DNA of 57,186 nucleotides from an uncultured Bacillaceae bacterium (GCA_937995745.1 CALKIU010000068.1:1-57186); one strand, 5' to 3'. Positions 1-9,024 are shown, counted from the stretch's first letter. Notes: a model not told the origin generated them from the letters alone. Made by a program: numbers and translations.

Positions 1-62
1 TCCCGAAAACAGCGTTTGACTTTTTATGAAAAGTGGAATACTTTATTAAGGTGTTTTGTTGA

Positions 63-92
63 TTGCAACGGCATATAAAAATCATGTATAAT
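63..92 (+). promoter_or_regulatory. SigA-type promoter of the ctsR operon
   Basis: TTGCAA (63-68) and TATAAT (87-92) are separated by 18 bp, which places the start of transcription near 99, inside the CtsR box. A weaker upstream pair, TTGACT (16-21) and TACTTT (39-44) with 17-bp spacing, could be a second start. Confidence 0.75.
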
Positions 93-95
93 AAA

Positions 96-112
96 AGTCA
101 AAGATAGTCAAA
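96..112 (+). promoter_or_regulatory. CtsR operator (tandem heptad box)
   Basis: AGTCAAA, GAT, AGTCAAA is a direct heptad repeat with a 3-bp spacer. It fits the established CtsR consensus (A/G)GTCAAANAN(A/G)GTCAAA. It covers the expected transcription start of ctsR, as in Bacillus subtilis, so the operon should be self-repressed and released by heat. A lone half-site in reverse orientation (TTTGACT) lies at 15-21. Confidence 0.92.
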
Positions 113-132
113 GTCAGATTGGAGGGGATTTT

Positions 133-594
133 GTGCGCAATATCTCCGACATCATCGAAGAATACTTGAAGAAGGTTCTAGAGATGAGCGAAGATGAAAT
201 TGTGGAAATAAAGCGGAGCGAGATAGCGGACAAATTCCAGTGTGTTCCGTCACAAATAAATTATGTAATAAATACCCGTTTTACTCTCGAAAAAGGCTAT
301 GTTGTTGAAAGTAAAAGAGGAGGCGGGGGGTATATCAGAATCGCCAAAGTGCGGGTAAATGATGACGCCGATTTGATTGATCAACTGAACGAAATAGTCG
401 GCAAGAGGATTTCGCAAAGCCGCGGCGAACAAATCATATACCGCCTTCTTGAAGAAGAGGTCATTTCCGAACGGGAAGCGAGGATGATGTTGAGCGTGAT
501 AGATCGGTCCGTCCTTTTTCTTGAGCTTCCGTATCGGGATGAACTTCGGGCCAGGATGCTTAAAGCCATGCTCACATCCCTCAAATATAAATAA
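133..594 (+). CDS. ctsR: Transcriptional repressor CtsR
   Basis: CtsR represses class III heat-shock genes (the clpC operon, clpP, clpE) by binding tandem heptads. The 153-residue protein has the family's usual length, with an N-terminal winged HTH and a C-terminal dimerisation/regulatory half. The glycine-rich wing RGGGGY (62-67) is the established thermosensing loop, and its arginine is the residue phosphorylated by McsB in Geobacillus. The start is GTG, placed by the strong GGAGGGG seven nt upstream. First gene of ctsR-mcsA-mcsB-clpC, directly behind its own operator. Confidence 0.97.
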   Translation: MRNISDIIEEYLKKVLEMSEDEIVEIKRSEIADKFQCVPSQINYVINTRFTLEKGYVVESKRGGGGYIRIAKVRVNDDADLIDQLNEIVGKRISQSRGEQIIYRLLEEEVISEREARMMLSVIDRSVLFLELPYRDELRARMLKAMLTSLKYK

Positions 595-621
595 TGTTTA
601 AAACCAAGAGGTGACAAATTC

Positions 622-1176
622 ATGTTTTGTCAGGAATGCAATGAACGGCCGGCAACGGTGCATTTAACGAAAATCATTAATGGTGAAAAAACGATTTTGC
701 ATTTGTGCGACAAGTGCGCCCAGGAAAAGGGAGAAATGTTCATGATGCATCCCGGTGCCGGTTTTTCCATAAATCATTTATTGGCCGGGCTGCTGAATAT
801 GGAACAAGGCGCTTTTCATTCGGCACAGAGCAGCCCCTTTTATCAGCAGACGGAACCACACTGTCCCCATTGTTCCATGACATACAGCCAATTTGTGAAA
901 ATCGGCCATTTCGGGTGTCCGAATTGTTACGACGCGTTCAGGGAATATTTGACACCTTTGTTGAGAAGACTCCACAGCGGAAGTTTGGTCCACAACGGAA
1001 AAATTCCCCGGCGGATGGGCGGAAGCATTCATATTCGCAAAAGCATCGAAGAACTTAAACAAATTCTCCAAGAAGCGGTTGCCAAAGAAGAGTTTGAAAA
1101 AGCCGCGGAGATCCGCGATCAAATAAAATATTTGGAAAGCCAATTGGACAGCTATTTTCAAGGGGGAGGAAACTAA
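622..1176 (+). CDS. mcsA: McsA, zinc-binding activator of the McsB arginine kinase
   Basis: McsA stimulates McsB and helps control CtsR and ClpC. Four CxxC pairs are visible (C3/C6, C29/C32, C81/C84, C99/C102), consistent with two zinc-binding modules that sense thiol stress. A C-terminal UVR motif (about 140-175) resembles the UvrB/UvrC contact helix pair also found in ClpC. Length 184 is normal. The gene sits 27 nt after ctsR and 3 nt before mcsB, which suggests translational coupling. Confidence 0.96.
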   Translation: MFCQECNERPATVHLTKIINGEKTILHLCDKCAQEKGEMFMMHPGAGFSINHLLAGLLNMEQGAFHSAQSSPFYQQTEPHCPHCSMTYSQFVKIGHFGCPNCYDAFREYLTPLLRRLHSGSLVHNGKIPRRMGGSIHIRKSIEELKQILQEAVAKEEFEKAAEIRDQIKYLESQLDSYFQGGGN

Positions 1177-1179
1177 GAC

Positions 1180-2244
1180 ATGTCTATCGAAAAATTTTTA
1201 AATCAAGCTCTCAGCTCTTGGATGAGCGGAGACGGTCCCGAATCAGATATTGTTCTCAGTTCCCGTGTCCGATTGGCAAGAAATCTTAAGAATTACCGTT
1301 TTCCGACGGCATTCAGCAGTGAAGAAGCGAAAGAAATTATCGAGAAAGTTTATAACAGTGTAAAAGATAAATCTTTTCCCGGAATCGGTCCGTTGGAATT
1401 ATTGGTCATCGATGATTTGCAGCCGCTGCAAAAAAGAGTGTTGGTTGAAAAACATTTAATCAGCCCGCATTTGGCGGAGAATGCCACCCACGGAGCGGTT
1501 TTGTTATCAGAAAATGAGGAAATCAGTATTATGATAAATGAAGAGGATCATGTACGCATTCAATGTCTATACTCCGGCCTCCAGTTATTCGAGGCTTTAA
1601 AAATGGCCAATGCTTTTGATGACGTCATTGAAGATTATGTGGATTATGCTTTTGATGAAAAAATCGGCTATTTGACCAGTTGTCCGACAAATGTGGGAAC
1701 AGGATTGAGAGCATCTGTCATGATGCATCTTCCCGGTTTGGTGCTCACCCGGGAGATGAACAACATCATCCCTGCCATGAATCGTTTAGGTTTGGTCGTA
1801 AGGGGAATTTATGGGGAAGGAAGCGAAGCCTTAGGAAACATATTCCAAGTGTCAAATCAAATCACCCTCGGAAAATCGGAGGAAGACATTGTTGATGAAT
1901 TGCAGAATGTCGTGAAACAATTGATTGCCCAGGAACGGGCGGCGAGAGAAAATCTGCGAAAGACCTCAAACATACAGTTGGAAGACAAAGTCTTCCGATC
2001 TTACGGAATTTTATCCAACTGCCGGATTATTGAATCGAAAGAAGCGGCAAGTTGTTTGTCGGATGTCCGCTTAGGAATCGACATGGGCTATATAAAAGGC
2101 ATTTCGAAAAACATTCTGAATGAATTAATGATTGTCACCCAGCCGGGTTTTCTGCAGCAGTATGCGGGAGGGCCGCTGCGCCCCAATGAACGGGATGTTC
2201 GCCGGGCAACTTTGATTAGGGAACGATTAAAAATGGAAAATTGA
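1180..2244 (+). CDS. mcsB: Protein-arginine kinase McsB
   Basis: McsB phosphorylates arginines on CtsR and on damaged proteins; the phospho-arginine mark delivers them to ClpCP. The 354-residue sequence is of the ATP:guanido phosphotransferase fold, with the nucleotide-binding motif SSRVRLARN (27-35), the INEEDHVRIQ acidic segment (119-128) and the active-site cysteine region YLTSCPTNVGTG with C168. The C-terminal NERDVRRA matches the phospho-arginine sensing pocket known in Bacillus. It lies between mcsA and clpC, as expected for the adaptor of the downstream unfoldase. Confidence 0.97.
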   Translation: MSIEKFLNQALSSWMSGDGPESDIVLSSRVRLARNLKNYRFPTAFSSEEAKEIIEKVYNSVKDKSFPGIGPLELLVIDDLQPLQKRVLVEKHLISPHLAENATHGAVLLSENEEISIMINEEDHVRIQCLYSGLQLFEALKMANAFDDVIEDYVDYAFDEKIGYLTSCPTNVGTGLRASVMMHLPGLVLTREMNNIIPAMNRLGLVVRGIYGEGSEALGNIFQVSNQITLGKSEEDIVDELQNVVKQLIAQERAARENLRKTSNIQLEDKVFRSYGILSNCRIIESKEAASCLSDVRLGIDMGYIKGISKNILNELMIVTQPGFLQQYAGGPLRPNERDVRRATLIRERLKMEN

Positions 2245-2267
2245 TCTGAGCAGGGAGGTATAAAAAA

Positions 2268-4703
2268 ATGATGTTTGGACGCTTTACGGAAAGAGCTCAA
2301 AAGGTGTTGGCATTAGCCCAGGAAGAAGCGATCAGGTTGGGCCATAATAACATTGGCACTGAGCATATTTTGCTCGGGCTGATCCGCGAAGGAGAAGGAA
2401 TTGCCGCCAAAGCATTGCATGCATTGGGGCTTGGTTCCGAAAAAATTCAAAGGGAAGTGGAACATCTGATTGGCCGTGGCCATGAAATGCCGCAATCGCT
2501 TCATTACACTCCGAGGGCCAAAAAGGTCATTGAATTATCGATGGACGAAGCCCGGAAACTGGGACACTCCTATGTGGGAACGGAACACATTCTTCTCGGC
2601 CTGATCCGCGAAGGAGAAGGCGTCGCTGCCCGGGTGCTGAACAATCTTGGCGTCAGTTTGAATAAAGCGCGCCAGCAAGTGCTGCAATTGTTGGGAAGCA
2701 GTGAGATGAACAGCCATCAAGGCGGAGCCGCGTCCAATGTGAGCACTCCCACTCTCGACAGTTTGGCCCGCGACTTGACGGCCATCGCGAGGGAAGGAAG
2801 TTTAGACCCTGTCATCGGAAGAAGCAAAGAAATTCAGCGGGTAATTGAGGTATTAAGTCGCCGCACGAAAAACAACCCTGTCTTGATCGGGGAACCGGGC
2901 GTCGGGAAAACGGCAATTGCCGAAGGGCTTGCCCAGCAAATTGTCAATAATGAAGTGCCGGAAATTCTCCGGGACAAACGGGTGATGACGCTTGATATGG
3001 GCACGGTCGTTGCCGGAACGAAATACCGCGGGGAATTTGAAGACCGCTTGAAAAAAGTGATGGATGAAATCCGGCAAGCGGGAAATATCATTCTGTTTAT
3101 CGACGAACTTCACACGTTGATCGGAGCCGGGGGTGCGGAAGGAGCCATTGATGCTTCCAACATTTTAAAACCGTCCCTTGCCCGCGGTGAACTGCAATGC
3201 ATCGGTGCGACCACCCTGGATGAGTACAGAAAATATATTGAAAAAGATGCCGCTTTGGAGCGCCGCTTCCAGCCGATCATGGTGGAAGAGCCGACTGTGG
3301 AAGAGTCCATTCAGATTTTAAAAGGACTCCGCGATCGCTATGAAGCCCATCACCGCGTACAGATTACGGACGAAGCGATCGAAGCGGCGGTCAAACTGTC
3401 CGATCGTTACATTTCCGACCGGTTCTTGCCTGACAAAGCAATAGATTTGATCGACGAAGCAGGTTCAAAAGTCCGTCTCCGTTCATTCACCACGCCTCCG
3501 AATCTGAAAGAATTGGAGATGAAACTGGAAGAGATTCGCAAGGAAAAAGACGCCGCCGTACAAAGCCAGGAATTTGAGAAAGCCGCTTCTTTGCGGGATA
3601 TGGAACAGCGCCTCCGCGAAGAATTGGAGGAAACGAAGAAAGAATGGAAGGAAAAGCAAGGAAAAGAAAATTCCAAAGTGACCGTTGAAGATGTGGCCAG
3701 CGTTGTTTCAGCCTGGACGGGAATTCCTGTGTCGAAACTGACGGAAACGGAAACAGACCGGCTTCTTCGTTTGGAGGAAATTCTCCATTCCCGCGTCATC
3801 GGCCAGGAAGAAGCGGTCAAGGCCATTGCCAAGGCCGTCCGCCGTGCCCGCGCCGGCTTGAAAGACCCGAAACGGCCAGTCGGCTCTTTCATTTTCCTCG
3901 GCCCGACCGGCGTCGGAAAAACGGAACTGGCCAGGGCGCTTGCCGAGGCGATGTTCGGAGAAGAAGATGCGATGATTCGCGTCGATATGTCCGAGTATAT
4001 GGAGAAACACTCCACATCGAGATTGGTCGGTTCGCCTCCGGGATATGTCGGTTATGAGGAAGGCGGCCAGCTGACGGAAAAAGTGCGCCGCAAACCGTAT
4101 TCTGTCATCTTGCTTGATGAAATTGAAAAAGCCCATCCCGATGTGTTCAATATTTTGCTGCAAGTACTTGAAGACGGCCGTTTGACCGATTCGAAAGGCA
4201 GAACGGTTGATTTTAGAAACACGATCTTAATCATGACATCCAATGTCGGAGTCGAATCATTGAAATACAACAAGTACGTCGGCTTTAACATTCAGGATGG
4301 CGAACGGGACTATAAAGATATGAAGGATAAAGTGATGGAAGAGCTGAAAAAGGCTTTCCGTCCGGAGTTTTTGAACCGAATCGACGAAATCATTGTTTTC
4401 CATTCCTTAGAAAAAGAACATCTCAAGAAAATCGTCACATTAATGACAGAGCAGCTTGTCAAGCGCCTGGAGGAGCAGGACATTACCCTCGAATTGACAG
4501 AAGCGGCCAAAGAGAAAATTGCCGATCTGGGCTACGATCCGGAATACGGCGCGCGTCCGCTTAGAAGGGCCATTCAAAAGCATATTGAAGACCGCCTCTC
4601 AGAGGAATTGTTGAAGGGAACCATTGCCAAAGGGCAAAAAGTCATCGTGGACGTGGAAAATGATGAATTTGTCGTCAAAGCGGGGCAGCCGCAGTTGAAT
4701 TGA
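2268..4703 (+). CDS. clpC: ClpC, AAA+ unfoldase of the ClpCP protease
   Basis: ClpC is the cytosolic ATPase that unfolds adaptor-bound or phospho-arginine-tagged proteins for ClpP. At 811 residues it shows two N-terminal Clp_N repeats (about 1-145), AAA module 1 with GEPGVGKT (208-215), a UVR/coiled-coil middle domain (about 430-470) that binds adaptors, and AAA module 2 with GPTGVGKT near 544. Two adjacent ATG codons are possible; MMFGRF is the usual start and GGGAGG lies upstream. It ends the CtsR operon before a hairpin terminator. Confidence 0.98.
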   Translation: MMFGRFTERAQKVLALAQEEAIRLGHNNIGTEHILLGLIREGEGIAAKALHALGLGSEKIQREVEHLIGRGHEMPQSLHYTPRAKKVIELSMDEARKLGHSYVGTEHILLGLIREGEGVAARVLNNLGVSLNKARQQVLQLLGSSEMNSHQGGAASNVSTPTLDSLARDLTAIAREGSLDPVIGRSKEIQRVIEVLSRRTKNNPVLIGEPGVGKTAIAEGLAQQIVNNEVPEILRDKRVMTLDMGTVVAGTKYRGEFEDRLKKVMDEIRQAGNIILFIDELHTLIGAGGAEGAIDASNILKPSLARGELQCIGATTLDEYRKYIEKDAALERRFQPIMVEEPTVEESIQILKGLRDRYEAHHRVQITDEAIEAAVKLSDRYISDRFLPDKAIDLIDEAGSKVRLRSFTTPPNLKELEMKLEEIRKEKDAAVQSQEFEKAASLRDMEQRLREELEETKKEWKEKQGKENSKVTVEDVASVVSAWTGIPVSKLTETETDRLLRLEEILHSRVIGQEEAVKAIAKAVRRARAGLKDPKRPVGSFIFLGPTGVGKTELARALAEAMFGEEDAMIRVDMSEYMEKHSTSRLVGSPPGYVGYEEGGQLTEKVRRKPYSVILLDEIEKAHPDVFNILLQVLEDGRLTDSKGRTVDFRNTILIMTSNVGVESLKYNKYVGFNIQDGERDYKDMKDKVMEELKKAFRPEFLNRIDEIIVFHSLEKEHLKKIVTLMTEQLVKRLEEQDITLELTEAAKEKIADLGYDPEYGARPLRRAIQKHIEDRLSEELLKGTIAKGQKVIVDVENDEFVVKAGQPQLN

Positions 4704-4713
4704 ACGGTCTGCA

Positions 4714-4774
4714 AGGGTCCGAAGCTCAAAAACAGGTTAAACGCATTCTTAAAGCGGCTTCGGGCCCTTTTTTT
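4714..4774 (+). terminator. Rho-independent terminator after clpC
   Basis: GGGTCCGAAGC (4715-4725) pairs with GCTTCGGGCCC (4757-4767), one G-T wobble, followed by a run of seven T. The 31-nt loop is long for a terminator. It would limit heat-shock read-through into radA. Confidence 0.7.
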
Positions 4775-4821
4775 CCGCAAAAGTACAAGCAATAACTGAC
4801 GGACGGGACGAGGTTGATATT

Positions 4822-6207
4822 GTGAAAAAAACAAAATCTGTTTATATATGCTCCAGCTGCGGCCATAAACACCTGAAATGGCAGGGGTTTTGCAACAGCT
4901 GCGGGGAAATGGGGACATTGCAGGAAAATGTGGATGACAGCCATGAAAACAGCCGCAATGTCAAAATCAAAAAAATAAAAGCGCCGGTCAAACGGCTTGT
5001 GGAGACGAGTTCGTCACAAAGCGACCGAATCGTCACATCCTTCACCGAATTTAACCGCGTGATGGGCGGCGGGATTGTGAAAGATTCCTTGTCCATTATC
5101 ACCGCCGTGCCGGGTGCGGGAAAATCGACTCTGCTTTTGCAAATCAGCCAGGACGTTGCTTCACAAGGCTATAAAGTCCTTTACGCTTCCGGGGAGGAAA
5201 GCGAGAGCCAAATCAGGGCCAGGGCGGACCGGATTCTTCCGGCCATTGATCCGAATATATGGATTTACTCCGATTCCAGCATGAATCATGTTCTCGGGAT
5301 CATTGAGGAGATTGACCCGGATGTTGTTGTCATTGACAGTATTCAAACGTTTGCCTTGGAGGAATACCCTTCGCGGGCGGGAAGCCCGACGCAAACGATG
5401 GAATGCGCCAACGCGATGCTGGAAGTGGCGAAAAATCCCGAGCGTCCCCGGGCCGTATTGATGGTCGGCCAGATGACGAAAGACAATGAACTGGCAGGAC
5501 TCAGGGCGCTCGAGCATTTGGTCGATACCGTTTTGATTTTGGAAGGAGAGGGCGGCGAGCAGCTGAAACAGCTGTATGCCAGCAAAAACCGGTACGGAAG
5601 CACGGGGGAGATTGGCTTTTTTTCCATGGAAGAAGACGGCCTCCGGGCGATAGAAAATCCGTCGGAATATTTCATTACCCAGCGGGATGAAATTGTCACG
5701 GGCAGCGCATTGACCGTCATTAAAGAAGGGACGAGACCGATCATCGTGGAAGTGGAGAGCCTCGTGACCCCGACTTTTACTCCGTATCCGTCCCGGATTG
5801 GGGAATGCATGCGCAAAGACCAAATCAGCACGCTGACGGCGATTTTGGAAGAAAGAGCCGGTTTGCAGATGTTGACCCAGAACGTGGTCATCAAAACAAC
5901 GGGCGGCATCCGCTTAAAAGAACAAGCCGCCAATCTGGCCGTTCTTATGAGCATCGTCTCTTCCTATTTGGGAAGGGGAATTCCGAACGATGTCGTGTTC
6001 ATAGCGGATATCGGTTTGACAGGAGAATTAAAGAAGGTTCCCGCTTTGGAAGCGAGAATAAGAGAAGTGGAACGGATGGGTTACCGGAAAGTGTATGTGG
6101 CGAGGAACGCGTTGCGAAATCCCCATATGTTCAGACAGATTGAGGTCATTCCTTGCAATACGCTCAATGATGTGATTCAAGATGTCTTTCCTGATGCAGA
6201 GTATTGA
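4822..6207 (+). CDS. radA: DNA repair protein RadA (divergent type)
   Basis: RadA (Sms) is a RecA-like ATPase/helicase that extends recombination intermediates. At 461 residues the layout is standard: a zinc finger (C10, C13, C24, C27), a RecA core with Walker A (95-103), the RadA signature KNRYGSTGEIG (255-265), and a Lon-like C-terminal domain. GTG start, with GACGAGG eight nt upstream. Oddity: the P-loop reads AVPGAGKST where Bacillus has GDPGIGKST. The second half, with TFTPYPSRIGECMRKDQ, does not look like Bacillus RadA and recalls that of more distant anaerobic lineages. A xenologous replacement is possible. The usual downstream partner disA is missing. Confidence 0.93.
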   Translation: MKKTKSVYICSSCGHKHLKWQGFCNSCGEMGTLQENVDDSHENSRNVKIKKIKAPVKRLVETSSSQSDRIVTSFTEFNRVMGGGIVKDSLSIITAVPGAGKSTLLLQISQDVASQGYKVLYASGEESESQIRARADRILPAIDPNIWIYSDSSMNHVLGIIEEIDPDVVVIDSIQTFALEEYPSRAGSPTQTMECANAMLEVAKNPERPRAVLMVGQMTKDNELAGLRALEHLVDTVLILEGEGGEQLKQLYASKNRYGSTGEIGFFSMEEDGLRAIENPSEYFITQRDEIVTGSALTVIKEGTRPIIVEVESLVTPTFTPYPSRIGECMRKDQISTLTAILEERAGLQMLTQNVVIKTTGGIRLKEQAANLAVLMSIVSSYLGRGIPNDVVFIADIGLTGELKKVPALEARIREVERMGYRKVYVARNALRNPHMFRQIEVIPCNTLNDVIQDVFPDAEY

Positions 6208-6313
6208 AAAAAACCGGCGGGGGTTGAAGAAAAAGACCCCTGAAAAAGGATTTCCGGCGGGAAATGCAGCGGCAGCCGAAAAAAGAACGGTGTTTATCCG
6301 GCGCATGTTTTGT

Positions 6314-6353
6314 TCCAGCTCCTTGGCACCGTGGAAAGGGGCTGGAGACTTTT
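6314..6353 (+). terminator. Terminator downstream of radA
   Basis: TCCAGCTCC (6314-6322) pairs with GGGGCTGGA (6338-6346), one wobble, followed by GACTTTT. The U tract is short, so it may be leaky. Confidence 0.6.
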
Positions 6354-6417
6354 ATTGTTTCGGCAAATAGGGCATTTTTCCGGGGGTTGGGGCAGAAAAG
6401 AAATCAAAAAGATGATA

Positions 6418-6446
6418 TTGAATGGACATTTCAGGTATGATAAAAT
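6418..6446 (+). promoter_or_regulatory. SigA-type promoter for yacL-ispD-ispF
   Basis: TTGAAT (6418-6423), 17-bp spacer, TAAAAT (6441-6446), with the extended -10 element TGA directly before it. It follows the radA terminator, so yacL probably starts a new transcription unit with a leader of about 180 nt. Another TATAAT occurs at 6609-6614 without a good -35. Confidence 0.7.
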
Positions 6447-6635
6447 ATTCTGTTTATTATTTGACTACGAATAAATGAGGTGTTAACCTAGGATTATAAG
6501 AAAATTCAGGTTACAGTTTTTGCGGACGGCAATTAAACAGGATTATTGCAATATGATTACAGTATTAAAAAATTGTGTAACAGACGGTTTCAACTTGCAG
6601 AAATTGTTTATAATAAATTTGAGGGGGTGAAACAA

Positions 6636-7721
6636 TTGCTGAGGCGGGTTATTCAAGCCTGTTTTCTTATTGCCGGAGCCACGTTGGGCATTTTTCTTAT
6701 GCCGCAATTCATGATCGCCATTCATCTGGCTGATTATACATGGCTCAACAATCCTTATGTAGCCGCCATTTTTGGAGCAATTATTTTTTATATTATTTCA
6801 TTCTGGGCGGTTGATTATGTTGTTCGTTTTGTCAAGTGGTTCGAGGAAACGTTGATAAAAACACCCGTAATGGATATCATTTTCGCCAGCGTCGGCCTGA
6901 TTATCGGCCTTTTGATCGCCTTCTTGCTCGGTTATGCACTCAATTTAATGCAAATCCCCGGACTAAACACGGTTCTGCCTATCATTTTAACCTTGCTATT
7001 CGGTTACCTGGGCATCCAGGTCGGTTTGAAGAAAGGCAATGAAATTATCGCTCTTTTTAATAATAAAAAGAAAAAGGCGGTTGAAGAAGAGGAAGCGGAA
7101 AAAGCGAGAAGGAATTTGTATAAAATTCTCGACACGAGCGTCATCATTGACGGCAGAATCGCCGACATATGCCAAACAGGCTTTTTGGAAGGCGTTCTCG
7201 TCATCCCGCAGTTCGTGCTCGAAGAACTCCAGCATATTGCCGATTCGTCTGATGTGCTGAAAAGAAACAGAGGCCGGAGGGGCCTTGACATATTAAACCG
7301 GATACAAAAAGAGCTGCCAATTGAAGTGCAAATTTACGAAGGCGATTTTGATGATATACATGAAGTGGACAGCAAGTTGATTAAGCTCGCCAAAGTGATG
7401 GACGGAGCCGTTGTGACGAATGATTTCAACCTTAATAAGGTATGCGAGTTGCAAAACGTTCCCGTATTAAATATTAATGATCTTGCCAATGCGGTCAAGC
7501 CCATAGTGCTGCCGGGAGAAGAAATGAATGTGCACGTCATTAAAGACGGCAAAGAGGAAAATCAAGGGGTTGCCTATCTGGATGACGGCACGATGATCGT
7601 TGTCGAGGACGGCCGCGAGTACATCGGCAAGAACGTCGATGTCATTGTGACGAGCGTCTTGCAAACTTCTGCCGGAAGAATGATTTTTGCAAAACCAAAA
7701 TTATTGGAGAAAGCTTTATAG
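6636..7721 (+). CDS. yacL: YacL-type PIN/TRAM-domain membrane protein
   Basis: This protein has four predicted transmembrane helices (about 7-28, 40-60, 79-103, 110-132), a basic linker, a PIN nuclease domain starting near 163 (acidic residues in ILDTSVIIDGRIADI) and a C-terminal TRAM domain (about 300-355) likely to bind RNA. I placed the start at TTG preceded by GAGGGGGTG, giving MLRRVIQ, because an upstream ATG at 6546 would add 30 residues lacking family character. Role unknown: a membrane-anchored ribonuclease is a reasonable guess. Length 361 fits the family. Confidence 0.9.
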   Translation: MLRRVIQACFLIAGATLGIFLMPQFMIAIHLADYTWLNNPYVAAIFGAIIFYIISFWAVDYVVRFVKWFEETLIKTPVMDIIFASVGLIIGLLIAFLLGYALNLMQIPGLNTVLPIILTLLFGYLGIQVGLKKGNEIIALFNNKKKKAVEEEEAEKARRNLYKILDTSVIIDGRIADICQTGFLEGVLVIPQFVLEELQHIADSSDVLKRNRGRRGLDILNRIQKELPIEVQIYEGDFDDIHEVDSKLIKLAKVMDGAVVTNDFNLNKVCELQNVPVLNINDLANAVKPIVLPGEEMNVHVIKDGKEENQGVAYLDDGTMIVVEDGREYIGKNVDVIVTSVLQTSAGRMIFAKPKLLEKAL

Positions 7722-7737
7722 GGAGAATGAAGAATTA

Positions 7738-8463
7738 ATGTTGGCATATCAGGTGATTATTCCGGCTGCCGGCCGCGGAAAAAGAATGGGGGCAGGTTTT
7801 AACAAACTTTTTTTGAAATTGGGCGGAATCCCTGTTTTGGTTCATACATTGCAAGTTTTTGACAGAGATGACATGTGCAAAGGAATCATTCTTTCTATTT
7901 CTCCGTCCGACGAAGAGCACATCCGGAAAATGATTGGTGATTACCGCATAAAAAAGGTCACTTCCATTGTCTACGGGGGGAAGGAACGGCAGGACAGCGT
8001 GTATAACGGTCTGAAGGCCGTGAACGAACGGGAAGGAATTATTCTCGTTCATGACGGCGCCCGCCCTTTCATCCGCCGAGAATACATACATGCCTGTGTC
8101 CGCGCCGCCGCGGAGAAGGGAGCGGCCATCATTGCGGTACCGGTGAAAGATACGATTAAAAAAGTAAAAGGCGACATTGTAATGGAAACAATTGAACGTT
8201 CCGGCTTGTGGGCGGTTCAAACCCCACAAGCTTTTCGCATTTCTTTGCTGCGCAAAGCGTATCAAAAAGCGATGGAAGACCATTTCACCGGAACGGATGA
8301 CGCCAGCCTTGTCGAACGGTTGAACTGGCCGGTGGCGATTGTCGAAGGAGATTATGATAATATTAAACTGACAACTTTGGAAGACTTATATTTTGCAGAA
8401 GCGATTTTAAAAAAGAAACAGGCGGATTCCCAAAAGCAAATCTTTCATGACTTTTGGTTTTAA
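7738..8463 (+). CDS. ispD: 2-C-methyl-D-erythritol 4-phosphate cytidylyltransferase
   Basis: IspD transfers CMP from CTP to methylerythritol phosphate, the third step of the MEP isoprenoid pathway. The nucleotide-binding signature PAAGRGKRM lies at 9-17, followed by NKLF; the DGARPF and TPQAF motifs also match the family. The ATG giving MLAYQVIIP (241 residues) is preferred over one 51 nt upstream that lies inside yacL. GGGAG lies 12 nt ahead. Followed by ispF, as in most Bacillota. Confidence 0.96.
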   Translation: MLAYQVIIPAAGRGKRMGAGFNKLFLKLGGIPVLVHTLQVFDRDDMCKGIILSISPSDEEHIRKMIGDYRIKKVTSIVYGGKERQDSVYNGLKAVNEREGIILVHDGARPFIRREYIHACVRAAAEKGAAIIAVPVKDTIKKVKGDIVMETIERSGLWAVQTPQAFRISLLRKAYQKAMEDHFTGTDDASLVERLNWPVAIVEGDYDNIKLTTLEDLYFAEAILKKKQADSQKQIFHDFWF

Positions 8464-8471
8464 AGATTTGC
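8436..8471 (+). repeat. Inverted repeat across the ispD stop codon
   Basis: GCAAATCTTT (8436-8445) is exactly complementary to AAAGATTTGC (8462-8471), with the ispD stop codon at the start of the right arm. A T-rich stretch (GTTTTTTGT) begins 10 nt later. It may be a weak attenuator or an mRNA-stability hairpin between ispD and ispF. Confidence 0.5.
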
Positions 8472-8505
8472 ATTTGGGGATGTTTTTTGTGGAAAGGTGG
8501 TAGAC

Positions 8506-8988
8506 ATGTTTCGGATTGGACAAGGGTTTGACGTTCATCAATTTGCCGAGGGAAGGCCGCTTATCATAGGCGGCATTGAAATCCCTTATGAAAAAGGGTT
8601 GATTGGCCATTCCGATGCGGATGTTTTATTACATACAATCACGGACGCCTGCCTGGGAGCGGCGGGAGAAGGAGATATCGGCAGACATTTTCCCGACACC
8701 GACCCGGCATATAAGGACGCCGATTCCGCGAAGCTTTTGCAATATGTGTGGCAACATGTCATCAAGAAAAAAGGCTATGAACTGGTCAATGCCGATTGCA
8801 CGATCATGGCCCAAAAACCGAAAATGAGCCCGTATATTGAAAAAATGCGGGAGCGAATTGCCGAATTGCTGGAATGTTCCCCCGAACAAATCAACGTCAA
8901 AGCAACCACGACGGAAAAACTCGGTTTTGTCGGGAGAGAAGAAGGGATCGCCGCTATGGCGGTTGTTCTATTGAAGAAAATTAAGTAA
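8506..8988 (+). CDS. ispF: 2-C-methyl-D-erythritol 2,4-cyclodiphosphate synthase
   Basis: IspF closes CDP-ME-2-phosphate to the cyclodiphosphate, the fifth MEP-pathway step, in a zinc-dependent trimer. Metal ligands D9 and H11 (GFDVHQF) and H43 are in place, as is the HSDADVLLH loop and the substrate motif HFPDTD. The start is the ATG after GGAAAGGTGG, giving the canonical MFRIGQGFDVH; a GTG nine nt upstream overlaps that ribosome-binding site. Length 160 is typical. Confidence 0.97.
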   Translation: MFRIGQGFDVHQFAEGRPLIIGGIEIPYEKGLIGHSDADVLLHTITDACLGAAGEGDIGRHFPDTDPAYKDADSAKLLQYVWQHVIKKKGYELVNADCTIMAQKPKMSPYIEKMRERIAELLECSPEQINVKATTTEKLGFVGREEGIAAMAVVLLKKIK

Positions 8989-9024
8989 AATTTTTTAGTA
9001 AAGAAAACGATGAGGAGGCTTTTT

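Larger units (their letters stand above)
6208..6635 (+). other. radA-yacL intergenic region lacking disA
   Basis: In most Bacillaceae the diadenylate cyclase gene disA lies here. Only 428 bp separate radA from yacL, and I see no DisA motif (DGA, RHR) in any frame. The stretch contains a terminator, a promoter and otherwise AT-rich sequence. No recognisable protein is encoded. Confidence 0.7.
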
